From assembly GCA_905178155.1 (NCBI GenBank), contig CAJINV010000003.1, positions 8,930,709 to 8,994,708 on the forward strand: a stretch of 64,000 nucleotides of DNA, given 5' to 3'. Below are positions 45,876-55,553 of this stretch, piece by piece (the stretch's first letter is position 1; each line of letters opens with the position of its first letter). The position numbers and the translations under genes were made by a program. The notes under the pieces are model-generated. The model did no database searches. It saw only the letters and a program-made list of their open reading frames with translations, and was not told where the DNA came from. This DNA comes from Amoebophrya sp. A120. Lineage: Eukaryota > Sar > Dinophyceae > Syndiniales > Amoebophryaceae.

Positions 45876-48800
45876 CTAAGTCGCGCTCATGTCCGCACGA
45901 ATGCAGCCTTTTCCAAACCATGTGTGCGTCTGCCGCCCGATTTCCGCTGCGGTCGCACCAAATCCAGAAGCAGAAAGGACAAGTGCCTCCGTGAAAAACC
46001 CTAGGGCATACCACTGCGCCCACACCTCTGCCATACCCACCGCCAGCAGAGCGAGCGAGCTTCGGTCCAAATGTACGACTGCGTTGCTGAATCTTTGCCG
46101 TGTCACGGGGTCGTGAAAGCTTGGGCCGATCAGTTTGCCACTTTCGTACCAGTCAGCGAGTTCCGGCCAGTCTTCTGTCTCTGCGTCCGCAGCCAGAAAG
46201 AAACGCGTAGTCCGCGGGTCCAAGCGCAGATCGCTCTCGACCTGCGATGCGCAAGCCAGAAATTCCGCAAGTTCTTCGCGTTGGTGGCGCTGCGGGTCGC
46301 GCCACCGGTCCGAAGACGCATTGCCCGCGCGAAAATGTATCCCGATCAAGCTGTGCACCTGATGCTGGTAGTAATCAACACGCTCGGCGCTGTGAGACGA
46401 AGAAGATGAAGATGCTGAAACTGTTTTTGTTATGTTGCTGGTAAAAATGCCTTTCTCCGTGCTGTTGTTGTTCGGCAACTCGGAAGCTGATACCGCACCA
46501 GACTTCTCTAGAGATACTTCAACATTGTCAGCTCTGGGCAGTTTGAGCTGTGCGACGCCAGGACTCAGATGTTGATTTTCGGGGCTGGTGCTACTTCTAG
46601 ATTTCGTGTAAATTGGGCCGTCTCGGACGTAGTTGAACCAGATGGCGATGCGGTTTGAGAGCAAATTTGTTGGCTGGAATAGAACCTCAAAGAGATGTGC
46701 GTGCAGGAAGGGAGTGCTGAGCAGAATCTCGCGCACTTTCGACGGCAGGTTTTTTCGGGCCAAGTCCGACTGCAGACAGGGCATGGTAATGCGCTGGTTG
46801 CTGTGCAGAACCCAGTGCTTCTCGGGGGAGTCGCGAACGTCCGCAATGGCTTCCTCGAGTTTGTCATTACGATTGGCGTGCAGGCCGGGAAGGCCGACCG
46901 ACCCACGGAGGCGCCAGTCCACTAGACCCGTTGGCTCTAATAGGAGACCAATCGGCAGCGGACGGGGCGAATCGATGTAGAACGCGCGGTTCGTCACGAG
47001 TGCGAGCATAAAGAGGCCCAATATCCCGTGAAGACGATCACCATGTCCTCCACAGAACCCGATGGAGGCACACCGATACACGAGAACTCGTTCACTTTTC
47101 TGGTTTTGCTTGATGAATTGCAGCAGGACATTGTCCTTTTCCAATGCGCCCGATTCTCCTCGCGTGTCGTCGCCCCTGCTCTCCACCTGCTGCCAATGCC
47201 GCAAGTTGTAGTGTCGCCACGTGGTTGATGATTGGAGCGATGGGTAGTCAGCTTGACCCTGCTGAGGATGATGGTGAGACGACAAAACCCCCTCCTGTTC
47301 CTGCAGCCCTGATATTTTGTTGATCTCTTGCATCCGCAGGTCGGACCTCTTGTTTTCTTCTACAAGAACTCCCATTTGCCCTGAACTGCTGACGCTGCGT
47401 GTAACTGTGATCTCGCGGGCCGGTGGTCGCATAGCCAGGACCTCTGTCATCGCGGCACTGGAGAAGGAATCGCAAGAGTGTGTCGTGGGCATCTCCAAAG
47501 GTGTAAGTGAGGATTTTTTATCTGCGGACCGATTGCGCGATACCTCTTCAACAAGCACCTGCCGAAAATCCTGAATAGTCGCATCGATTTCCGCTCTTCG
47601 CTGAGGATGTTCCTTCGGTAGGTCTACACTTTCGAGTCCGAGTTCTGGCACACGATATACAGTTTGAAACTGGTCTGGCTCCGCAAACCGCGACATAAGC
47701 TCACAGGGCGTGTAAAGGAAGAACCGCCGCCACAATAAGACACACCCTCGAAAGTGCTGACATGTCGGCCATAGCGCCGCGAGGTTGCTGCTCCTTGACA
47801 CCACAATCAGTTGCATATTCCTATTCGGAGGAAGCTGTTTTTCGGCGACTCTTCCCGACGAGTCTGAAGCGTCTCTGTCCGTTATCACAGGAAAAAGTGT
47901 AGACGTAGACGGTTTTAAGAAAATGCAACAAAAAAATTTTGTGAGCACCCTAGAGGATATTACGAATGCCATAAAAACACGTGCTCACATGGCTAGCTAT
48001 TGCGGGACTCCTTTGTAGCTTAATTCATTTGCGCTAGCTAGTGCAAAAGGTCTGGGCGCCGTCCTGCCGATCCATCAAGTGCCGCTCGAGAAGACCTGTC
48101 TGGACAACCAATGTTCCTGGCCCGGGGTTGTAACGCCCCAGAAACAGGCCGGCTGGGTGGAGTCTGCAACTTTCCGGCTGAGAGTCAGGCGATTCTCCGG
48201 CGGGAACGTCAGCAGGGTTTCCCTGCGAGAGGGCTGGGCCGCCGCAAATAAGGCGCTAACCCAGTTGGCGGAGGCGAAGCTGATTGACAGTGAAGCGATG
48301 CGCCTGCTCACGGCTCGCGAAACCCTCGCAGAAGCCCTGGCGAACTGTGTTGATTGTCTCTAGGGAATTCGTCTGCTGTTCAAATTTTGCGACTTATCTG
48401 CTCACCATTTTGAACAAAAAAACCGGAGTTCGGAAATTCGCGGGAGATTGGAAATTTTGCCTGCCTCCAAGGCCAAATTTCCAAGGTACCTCAAAAACCG
48501 TCTACATCGACTCGAGACTGCATGGCATGGTCCATGTAGACGGTCAAAAAGTGGCCCTGACCAACTAAAAACCCCAGAAAAACCGTCTACGTCGCGTCTA
48601 GACTGAGTGCTATGGTCGATTCAGGGGCTCCAAAAGGGTCGCCAGTCCCGGGACCCCGTTTTGGAAGGGCCGAATCGACCATAGCAGGCAGTCTGGAGGC
48701 GATGTAGACGGTTTTTTGCAGACGTGGCTTTTTTGAGCTCAAAATGGTGCCAGATGAGCACTTTTTTCTGCCGGTCTCGGGGAGACCCTGAAAAACCGTC

Positions 48801-49808
48801 TACGTCGCATCTAGACTGCATGCTATGGTCGACTCAGCCCTTCCAAAACGGGGCCCCGGGACTGGCGACCCTTTTGGAGCTCCTGAATCGACCATAGCAC
48901 GCAGTCTAGATGCGACGTAGACGGTTTTTCTGGGGTTTTTTGTTGGTCAGGGCCACTTTTTGACCGAGTGGCGAGCGTCTGGGTCGCGGTGGCGGAGTCG
49001 GAAGAGGGGGAGGACGCAGAGGAAACGCGGCAGTTTGCACGATGCGATCGCCTTTTCCGGGTCCCCTACTCATGCAACGTTTTTCAACGTTGCGACCGGG
49101 TCCAGGAGGCGGCACCGACGTGGAGGCGAAACAGGGCCAAGCTGCACAATTTGCCTTCCGTCGCTGGCGCCCTTTCGCACTAGTTATCTAAATTCAATGC
49201 AGCTACATTGGAGTCCCACGGAAGCTAAGATCATGACCTACTTGATTTACACCCATTCAAAATTCCTACAGGGCGCGTAAAAATTTTTTTTTCGAAAAAT
49301 TGAAAAACCGTCTACGTCTACACTTTTTCTTGTGATATCCGTGGCCATAGCGGTCTCGGCCGCAGCTCCATCAGCAACAACATACTCACTCAAAAATTCC
49401 TCCCATGCCTGTGCGTGCGCTCTTACCAGAGCTTCATCTGCACCGTCGGGTATTGCAACCATCAAAAAAGATTTTCTTTCTGCAGCTTGCCGATGCCCGA
49501 AACTGTTCGTCTCGTGTCCACTTCTTGTTGTGGTTATCGTAATAGTTCTTTCTGTTGCGGTGGGCATATCCACGGATGTGGCTCCTGTCGCGTCGCCTTG
49601 TGCTACTTGGGTCCCGCTCTCTATAACGGTAGCGCCAAACGTCAATTCGACAAAGTTGAAACTCTTTGGCTTTGCAATGCATACAATCAACACCAAGAAT
49701 TCCTAAGCCGTGGCGCGTGGCGGCTTTTCGACGTAGCAGTAGAGCCGAGATCCAATAATTTGTCGCGCTGCTTTGACTTTGGGCGTGGAGTAGAGGTGCT
49801 TTTGTCAT
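45876..49808 (-). CDS. Fucosyltransferase-like glycosyltransferase (NodZ/FUT8 or O-fucosyltransferase type)
   Basis: ATG 49808 (MTKAPLLHAQSQ). Exons 49808-49684, 49616-49338 and 47877-45876 join in frame after removal of a 62-bp and a 1455-bp introner (801 residues). Residues about 1-135 are polar. A hydrophobic/basic patch (HFRGCVLLWRRFFLYTP) at about residue 165 may be a signal anchor. Near residue 407 comes GFCGGHGDRLHG with downstream LVTNRAFYIDSP, matching the 'GGxGDRL..L..A...NR....D' start of the fucosyltransferase-type GT-B fold. Near residue 645 comes SLIGIHFRAGN, matching the [VI]G[IV]HxRxG nucleotide-sugar motif. The last 100 residues (FFLAADAETED, VVHLDRSSLALLAVGMAEVWA) also fit a GT-B C-terminal half. 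A Golgi/ER role in protein glycosylation follows from the family; the exact sugar and acceptor are not known. Confidence 0.72.
47883..49337. mobile_element. Giant introner / inverted-repeat DNA element, 1455 bp, perfect 5-bp duplication TCCGT
   Basis: Terminal inverted repeats of 34 bp (47883-47916 and 49304-49337) agree at 33 positions and begin TATCACA. TCCGT lies on both sides (47878-47882, 49338-49342). Deleting the element and one TCCGT joins ..AMATD to RDASDSSGR of the glycosyltransferase in frame. Inside are a long inverted repeat (48542-48965), at least six internal copies of the CCGTCTAC terminal motif, and an open frame on the opposite strand to the gene (about 48079-48363). That frame has coding-like composition, but no ATG start was found. 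Confidence 0.9.
48542..48965. repeat. Long inverted repeat (two 175-bp arms, 74-bp loop), each arm a hairpin
   Basis: Arms 48542-48716 and 48791-48965 are near-identical inverted copies. Each arm is itself a hairpin: 48579-48622 pairs with 48672-48716, and the second arm folds in the same way. All four hairpin outer ends carry the CCGTCTACGTCGC motif that resembles the element's terminal repeats. A smaller hairpin with the same motif precedes it (48489-48546). Confidence 0.88.
49622..49683. mobile_element. Minimal introner, 62 bp
   Basis: Plus-strand ends TATAACGGTAGCGCCAAA and TTTGGCTTTGCAATGCATA are inverted repeats. Flanks CTCTC and CAATC agree at 3 of 5 positions. Removal joins GILGVD to CGTQVAQGD in frame at the start of the glycosyltransferase gene. 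Without removal the first ATG's frame does not reach the rest of the protein. Confidence 0.55.
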
Positions 49809-49863
49809 GCTCCTTCGCAGCTCTATTCCCAAATCCGACCAATCTATTTACCATGCATAGGCC

Positions 49864-51897
49864 TCATTTGCCTGCTCCCCAATACAGGCACCTGGCCGTT
49901 GTGCTCTGCGTTTTATTTTTGTGCATCCCGAAGTATTTCAACTTAGTGAATTGCGAACCTGACGCTCCTTCCATATCCTCGATGGGACGGGGCCAGCGCA
50001 GGAAACACGGAGGCTCCCATGGCAAAATGTTTTCGAGTAAGGTTACAACACGTCCGACGTCGCCCATAGCGCTTTGGATCTGTGCTCCCAGATTTTCTTG
50101 CTCACGCAGAAGGAGTGATGCAGAATCTACAACATCGTCCCCGTTGTTCCCGTTATCTTCTGACACGGCAGCAGCTGCTGCTGCTGCAGCAACTGCTCTG
50201 TCCGCTGCTGCCGTTGCATGATAGCCGATGCTCATCTGCATAGCTCGGTTGAGGGAGGCTAAGAGACTCTGGTCGCCGCCAGGAACACCCTGCACAATGG
50301 CGCGGTCGTAGTCCCGCAGAACCCGGCAGAGAGGCACCTCCGCGTCCAGCACCTGCTGCCGCTGTACGAAGAGCGCTTTCAGATCCGCACGAGTCTGCGG
50401 TGGCACAATGAGGAGGGCGTGGGCCCAGGACTGCTCTGGCCCCTCCCCCTTCTGCAGGTGGTACAGCAGCAGTAGCAAGGTTTCCGTCTGGTGCAGCAAC
50501 AAGTTTCCGACCTCCAAGATCAGCGACATTGTGGCGTCCACCCATGGCTTAAAAGCGTTCGCATACAGGTGCCCATAAGTCAAGTCCACCACCTGGTGGT
50601 GGGCCCCAGCTTCACCTTCATCACTATGATATCTCTTCCTCGTGTCCAGATTATCATCCTGGTTCAGCATGTGGTGGTCAGCCTTGGCGCTTGTTTTCCG
50701 ATCCATCTTTGTGTCGTTTAACGCGTCCTCGCCTGCCGCCCGCTCATGTTGGTGTTGCCCCTCGACTACAGCGGTTCTGCCTTGTGGGTAGTTCAGAACG
50801 TGAGGGAGGAGATGCTTGGACTCAAAAATGCGCCCCCGCTGCAGCTCCTCGACATAGGCAAACCGGCATTGATCATCCTGCTCCAAAATGACCGCATCTG
50901 TCATCATTTGTCGGCGCCAAACTTCCTCCGCGTCTTCGCTTGCTCGTTTCCAGTGCTCCAAAAGCTTCTTTTCCCGATTATGTCGCGGATCTAAATGTGC
51001 CTCTGTGCTGGATTCGGAAGTGATGCGCTGCTTTGGATCCGCCCCTACTGCACCTGAATACTTGTTGTCGTGGTGGTGGTGCTCCTTCTCTACTATTTCG
51101 GCAGCAGTTGAACTGCCCCCAGTGCGCCCTGATGTAGGGTCGTCTTGATCTTCATCCTTCGCCGGCTTCATTGTGCCCATATCAGACGCAGGCCCGAGTC
51201 CGGTGGCGCTGTCGGATATTGGGGGGAAGCACGTCGCGCACAGGACAAAACTCTCCGTGGCGAGCAAGAGAGCAGCCCACTGCTCTTGTAGCTTGTTGGT
51301 CATTTGGAAGGACTGGATGCGACTTTTGATGAGATGCGTCGCGCAGTACTCATCCGATAGATGCCCGGTTTGCGCCAAAAACTGCGCGTGGCTGTCGAGC
51401 CGGTCGTTGAAATTACGGTTGATAAATTGCCACTTGTGAACCAGTTCTTCGTGAGCCAGCCTCAGGTCAGTGCTGTTCTGGCAGCAAGTCGCCACATTTT
51501 TAGTGCTACTGTTCTCGTCTTCAGGGGACCAGGTATTACCTCCTCCGTCGCTATACAAATCTTGTGGACATATGTCACGTTCTTGAAAGACTCCCATGTG
51601 TTCGATCGCGCCTTGTTTTTCGTCCGCGAGGAAAAATCTGCCCGCATGCTGGGAGGCCCACGCCAAATGAACAGGCACCGCATCAGCCGAAGTACACCAC
51701 TGCTGCACCAACGAAACAGGGTGACGGGGAGCTGTCGGCGTTGCCCGAATCGTCCCATCAGCAGTGATTTTATCTTGGGCAGATGAAAAAATATGATGTT
51801 GAAACGTGACTGAAACCAAAAGCAGGGAAGAACAGAGGCGACCTACTACCGCTTTCGGAATCGATCCCCACACATCAACCAGGCCGTTAGCCTCCAT
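49864..51897 (-). CDS. Intronless protein with N-terminal signal anchor, family unknown
   Basis: One uninterrupted frame of 677 residues from ATG 51897 to a stop at 49864; no splicing is needed. Residues about 15-45 include a hydrophobic stretch (GRLCSSLLLVSVTFQHHIF) that may be a signal peptide or anchor. The rest is mostly helical and mixed-charge, with HHHHD and Asp/Gln-rich linkers, a leucine-rich helix near residue 490 (LILEVGNLLLHQTETLLLLLYHLQ) and an alanine run near residue 590. Scattered Cys residues in the first half (CCQNSTD, CATCFPP) would suit a lumenal or secreted part. The stop lies 56 bases before the start of the glycosyltransferase gene, so their transcripts must be nearly adjacent. 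I recognise no family. Confidence 0.65.
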   Translation of the reverse strand: MEANGLVDVWGSIPKAVVGRLCSSLLLVSVTFQHHIFSSAQDKITADGTIRATPTAPRHPVSLVQQWCTSADAVPVHLAWASQHAGRFFLADEKQGAIEHMGVFQERDICPQDLYSDGGGNTWSPEDENSSTKNVATCCQNSTDLRLAHEELVHKWQFINRNFNDRLDSHAQFLAQTGHLSDEYCATHLIKSRIQSFQMTNKLQEQWAALLLATESFVLCATCFPPISDSATGLGPASDMGTMKPAKDEDQDDPTSGRTGGSSTAAEIVEKEHHHHDNKYSGAVGADPKQRITSESSTEAHLDPRHNREKKLLEHWKRASEDAEEVWRRQMMTDAVILEQDDQCRFAYVEELQRGRIFESKHLLPHVLNYPQGRTAVVEGQHQHERAAGEDALNDTKMDRKTSAKADHHMLNQDDNLDTRKRYHSDEGEAGAHHQVVDLTYGHLYANAFKPWVDATMSLILEVGNLLLHQTETLLLLLYHLQKGEGPEQSWAHALLIVPPQTRADLKALFVQRQQVLDAEVPLCRVLRDYDRAIVQGVPGGDQSLLASLNRAMQMSIGYHATAAADRAVAAAAAAAAVSEDNGNNGDDVVDSASLLLREQENLGAQIQSAMGDVGRVVTLLENILPWEPPCFLRWPRPIEDMEGASGSQFTKLKYFGMHKNKTQSTTARCLYWGAGK

Positions 51898-53365
51898 CTC
51901 CTCAGTTATGTTTCGATGAAGCGAGTCGTGGTGGTCTGAATTATCATCTTCACTGCTGTCATTCTTGCCTAACTTACGTGGTAGGCGAAACTCAAAACCA
52001 CGGGTGAACAGAGGATGAACAGCGTACTTCTACGTACTTGATAAATGATATATTAATCAAGAACAGTTTACAGAAGAGAGCAGAGTCACACTTTCCCGCA
52101 GGCGAATTTCTATTCCAAGAGCAAGTCATTGCCATACGGTACGTATGCATTTCAGAAAAAAGGAACAAGTAGGCGATCATGCCATTTTTTGACCAAGAAC
52201 CACACGATCGATCCTGATGGTACTGATCTCCAGCGTATGCATAGACCGGGTAAGCACACCGAGGACACTTAGACAGTTTCATGTATCTGTGAAGGTCTTT
52301 TGTCGACGTCGATCCTCGAATGACAATTTTTTCCTCAAGCTATACAAAAATCTGCTGGAGCCCAATCTTGGGTGCACATCAACCCACAATGATGATTAGT
52401 TCGAGCGGGGCACGGCACAGCTCCCTCCTCCGACGCGCGGCAGGAATAGCCTGCCCTAATGCCCTAGTGGTAACGTCGTTGACTGAGGCTAGATTTTTTC
52501 GTCATTCAAGTGAAGAAAAACCCCCCTCGCGATCATTGGGCATCGTTTCATTCGGGGCGGGCTGGCATGTTTCGCACATTCCGAGGAACAGGGCGGGACT
52601 ACCAGCACACGCACAGGAGCCAGGACTTGTTTGTCCTATTCTTTCTTTGGCCTAGAGGTCAAGGATCGACAACGCGGCCACACTTGCGGCTCGCTGTGTT
52701 AACGCTCTGACCCCCGAGCCATACTGATTGCGCAGTAATCACGCTTGAGGGGACTCGGGCCACTCCGTTAGTCCTTAGTTGAGTGAAGTTCCACAGGTTA
52801 AGAGCTACACCGTGGCGAGCTGATCAAGGCAAAGCACATCCCAACCGTCTGAATACGGCGCGCTGGATCCTTTCCCTGCTAAGTCTTTCATAGTGAGACC
52901 AGGGGAAGCCCCCCAGAGACGGCGCGACTCACTTTTTACAAACCTTCGCGCGGCACTGGCGCCTATCTAGATGCGGTGGGCCAACTTGCTCTGAAGATGA
53001 TTCGCAAAAAATTCAGATCGGCCTGGCGCGAGTGCTCTCTACACAGTCCTACTCTCCCTTTCGTGTTTTTCTAAGTCGCAAGGGTTGCTCTCTTTCAGCA
53101 GCCAACTTTTTCTCGGTCGGTTAGCTGGTTGCTAGTCGTTTGAGGAAGTGGCTACTGCGGTTGCTGAGCGCTGGTTGCTTTGTGTGGCAGAGGGCGTACA
53201 GGGGTAGGGATGGGGGGTCTATGTTAGCAAGCAAGGTGTCTGGACAAGGGGACCGGCCCCGAGGAGTTTGCCGCACGTCGTCGCAGCGCCGTCATAGATT
53301 GATTGGAGACTACTTCTTTCTCGCTCTACAAACGAACCGACTTATTCGCTCTAGTTACGAACATC
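51898..53365. other. Gene-free stretch with a structured-looking GC-rich core
   Basis: About 52400-53330 is richer in G+C than usual for intergenic DNA here and has local pairing potential, for example CCCCGAGCC with GGGACTCGGG near 52710-52750. No coding frame stands out, and I could not match it to tRNA, 5S rRNA, SRP or a spliceosomal RNA. It lies directly downstream, on the minus strand, of the spliced-leader relic. Confidence 0.4.
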
Positions 53366-53387
53366 CTTGAGCCACGATGGCTACGGT
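53366..53387 (-). other. Spliced-leader relic (dinoflagellate SL), 20 of 22 bases
   Basis: The minus strand reads ACCGTAGCCAT, CG, then TGGCTCAAG: the conserved 22-nt dinoflagellate spliced leader with two changes at positions 12-13 or so. The next bases are GATG, not GTA, so a normal SL-RNA donor is absent. That favours a relic left by retroposition of a trans-spliced mRNA. An SL-RNA gene with an unusual donor cannot be ruled out. Confidence 0.75.
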
Positions 53388-53446
53388 CAAAAAAGGCGCA
53401 TTTCATGTCTTGGTCAAAATAAAGCGCTGTATCACATTTCGAAGAG

Positions 53447-54289
53447 TCAGCGCCGCGGCTTTGGGATCCGCAGCAGACAAATCTCCTCCGCTCGCTCTCT
53501 CAGCCACCCTACGCGTGGCTGGTGAAAACTTTCGGCGCCCACGAACATCCCGCCCATGGCAGACACGTTTGCGACGTCCCAGCCCGCAAGCGGTTGATTA
53601 AACGCCGAGGCGTCCCAAAACATGCGACGCATGCTCCTCACACTGCGGGTATCCCAGTCGCCCAGTGCCTGGCTGAACCTCGCCGCTGCATAAAACATAC
53701 TGTCCATATTCTCCACGCTGCGAGTATCCCAGTCCGCCAGCGGTTGGTTGAAGTCTGTCGCCCCGTGAAACATGCCTTGCAGCGATTTCACTTTGCGGAC
53801 GTTCCAGCTTCCAATCGGCTGGTTGAAGTGGGTGGCGTTGCAGAACATGAATTCCATACTTCTCACGCTGCGAGTATCCCAAGGTAATGGCTGGCTGAAG
53901 CTCTCCGCCTCGGTAAACTACATGCATTCCATCGTTGTTACGTTTTGGACATTCCAGTTCCCAATCGGTTGGTTAAAAGTCCCGCATTGACAGAACATGT
54001 AACTCATGTCTGTCGCTCCGGAGACGTCCCAGCCAGAGATGTCAATATTGAACATCTCGGCACCCGAGAGTAACCAACTGAGGTTTTCGATGCGCGATAA
54101 GTCCCAATAACGGATAGGCCCGTACTTCTCCTCCACCTTCGCCCGGCGCTCCAGCTCGGGAGCGTCCGGGACGTCGCATTTGAACGGCCGGAGGGCACTA
54201 ATCAAGCTGCCGCGATTTTCAAACGGCTCATACTCTGACACAGCTTTCATGACATAGCGGATCACCAGGTCTGGTTGTGCCTCGTCCAA
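53447..54289 (-). CDS. DUF285/BspA-like repeat protein with an in-frame TAG (possible pseudogene)
   Basis: The frame from about 54289 to 53447 holds at least six tandem 25-residue units of the type M..MF..A..FNQP[IL]..W[ND]V..V, the DUF285 (BspA/lipoprotein leucine-rich-like) repeat known from mycoplasmas, other bacteria and some protists. Before them are about 75 residues of other sequence (VIRYVMKAVSEYEPF, RYWDLSRIENLSWLL). At 53918-53920 a TAG sits between the conserved M and F of one unit (TTMECM, stop, FTEAESFSQ). That same unit lacks one residue later (PLPWD instead of PLxxWD), so its 25-codon length is kept. No ATG is evident upstream; the frame stays open to an A-rich run near 54340. 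Either the gene is dead, the stop is read through, or it is a sequencing error. Bacterial origin of the repeat is likely but old. Confidence 0.7.
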
Positions 54290-54528
54290 CGGGCGGCTGC
54301 TGGAGTCTCCACTCTCCGATGCGGCGCCTTGAGTTTTATTTTTTTTTTTGCCGTGCTGCTGTAAGTTCCAGACTCTCAGACTTATTTCGACGATTGTGGG
54401 ACAGCGGGAACGGCACCCGGACCCGCCCGCTGTGCTTTATAATGCGCTCCCACGCGCGAATTTTATTTCATCATCTTTTGCATCACACACACACTTACTT
54501 ACTTAATTAATCCTGTACGTTTACGCAG

Positions 54529-55296
54529 TTACTTACTTAATACTGTAGTACGTTTACGCACCACACCGACATAGGGATGCTGCGCTATCATATATGCGGT
54601 GCACATTCCACCCGAAGAACAGCAGCTTTCGAGCATACCATGCCGATCAGCGTCCCCACCTGTTTCCGCGTTAGCACCGTGGCCCTTGCCGCTCTCCCCG
54701 ACCCCGGCTTCGCCGGCATCCTGGTCCTGCTTGAGAAGGTGGACCAGTGTCAGCGGTTCCTGTTGCAATGTAGTTGCGCCGGCTGTCGGGGCCCCTGCTG
54801 ATACGGTCGCGGGGACAATGGAATCCGTGAGAACCTCGTCACCGTCGCCCACGAAAAGCAAAATGTCACGGCCTACAACTACCTGACGCCGGCCACTTGG
54901 CTGCCACGGTGGGAGTGTCCCCATGAGGATTTCCGCGATAGATTCGCGAACGTCTTGTATGGAGGTAGTGAGCGACATAATCCAGATGTCTTTGTTGGGC
55001 GACTGGGGTAAAGATTTGGCAGAAAGTTTGTTGTAGAAGGCGACCCCGCACATCGCGGGCCCTTTGCCATCATCGTTTTGTTTTTGGCCCTGTTGATGTT
55101 GTGGCGTCATGATTTGCGTTTTCCTTTTCTTTGTTCCTTGAGACAAAAGGGCTACGGCCACAATCTTTATCAAATCAAAAACAAAACTTACTGTAATAAA
55201 GAACCAGAGTAGATAGGCAGAGCTTACGAAACCTCGAAAGAATCCAACCGGCCTCGGCGTGCCCCATTTTTGCTGCTTCGTCCGATTCATACTCAT
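54529..55296 (-). CDS. Membrane-anchored protein of unknown function
   Basis: A single frame of 255 residues from ATG 55296 (MSMNRTKQQKWGTP). One strong hydrophobic segment at about residues 25-52 (AYLLWFFITVSFVFDLIKIV) follows a basic N-terminus, consistent with a signal anchor. The segment DIWIMSLTTSIQDVRESIAEIL through DILLFVGDGDEVL and LTLVHLL loosely resembles a ubiquitin-like beta-grasp fold, but I would not assign it. The C-terminal third is Gly/Ala/Asp-rich with a CCSSGGMC cluster. No introns are needed. It lies between the dynactin subunit gene and the DUF285 gene on the same strand. Confidence 0.6.
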   Translation of the reverse strand: MSMNRTKQQKWGTPRPVGFFRGFVSSAYLLWFFITVSFVFDLIKIVAVALLSQGTKKRKTQIMTPQHQQGQKQNDDGKGPAMCGVAFYNKLSAKSLPQSPNKDIWIMSLTTSIQDVRESIAEILMGTLPPWQPSGRRQVVVGRDILLFVGDGDEVLTDSIVPATVSAGAPTAGATTLQQEPLTLVHLLKQDQDAGEAGVGESGKGHGANAETGGDADRHGMLESCCSSGGMCTAYMIAQHPYVGVVRKRTTVLSK

Positions 55297-55553
55297 ACAT
55301 CAACTTGCAGTTTGTTCTTTTAGGAAAAGGAAGGCAAAAACAGAAAAAAGAAAAGAGGGCAGAACAAATTTGCTATGCAGGCCTGGTCGCAAGTACTTGA
55401 ACTTGCTCCAAGTCCCGAGGCGATCGCTTGCTCTGGGTGTTCTTAGGAACCGTCAGCACGCGTTGAGCATTTTTGATATTGTTTGTACTTAAAAAACATT
55501 CGACGAAAAAAGTACCTTAACGCTCGCGGGTCGAGGCTTTGAGTTTTTCTTTT

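Noticed and set aside
52640..52990. Resemblance to U6, SRP or 5S RNA fragments
   Set aside because: Only short isolated matches (for example AAGACTTAGCAGG); the diagnostic boxes (ACAGAGA, the SRP helix-8 tetraloop, 5S boxes A and C) are absent.
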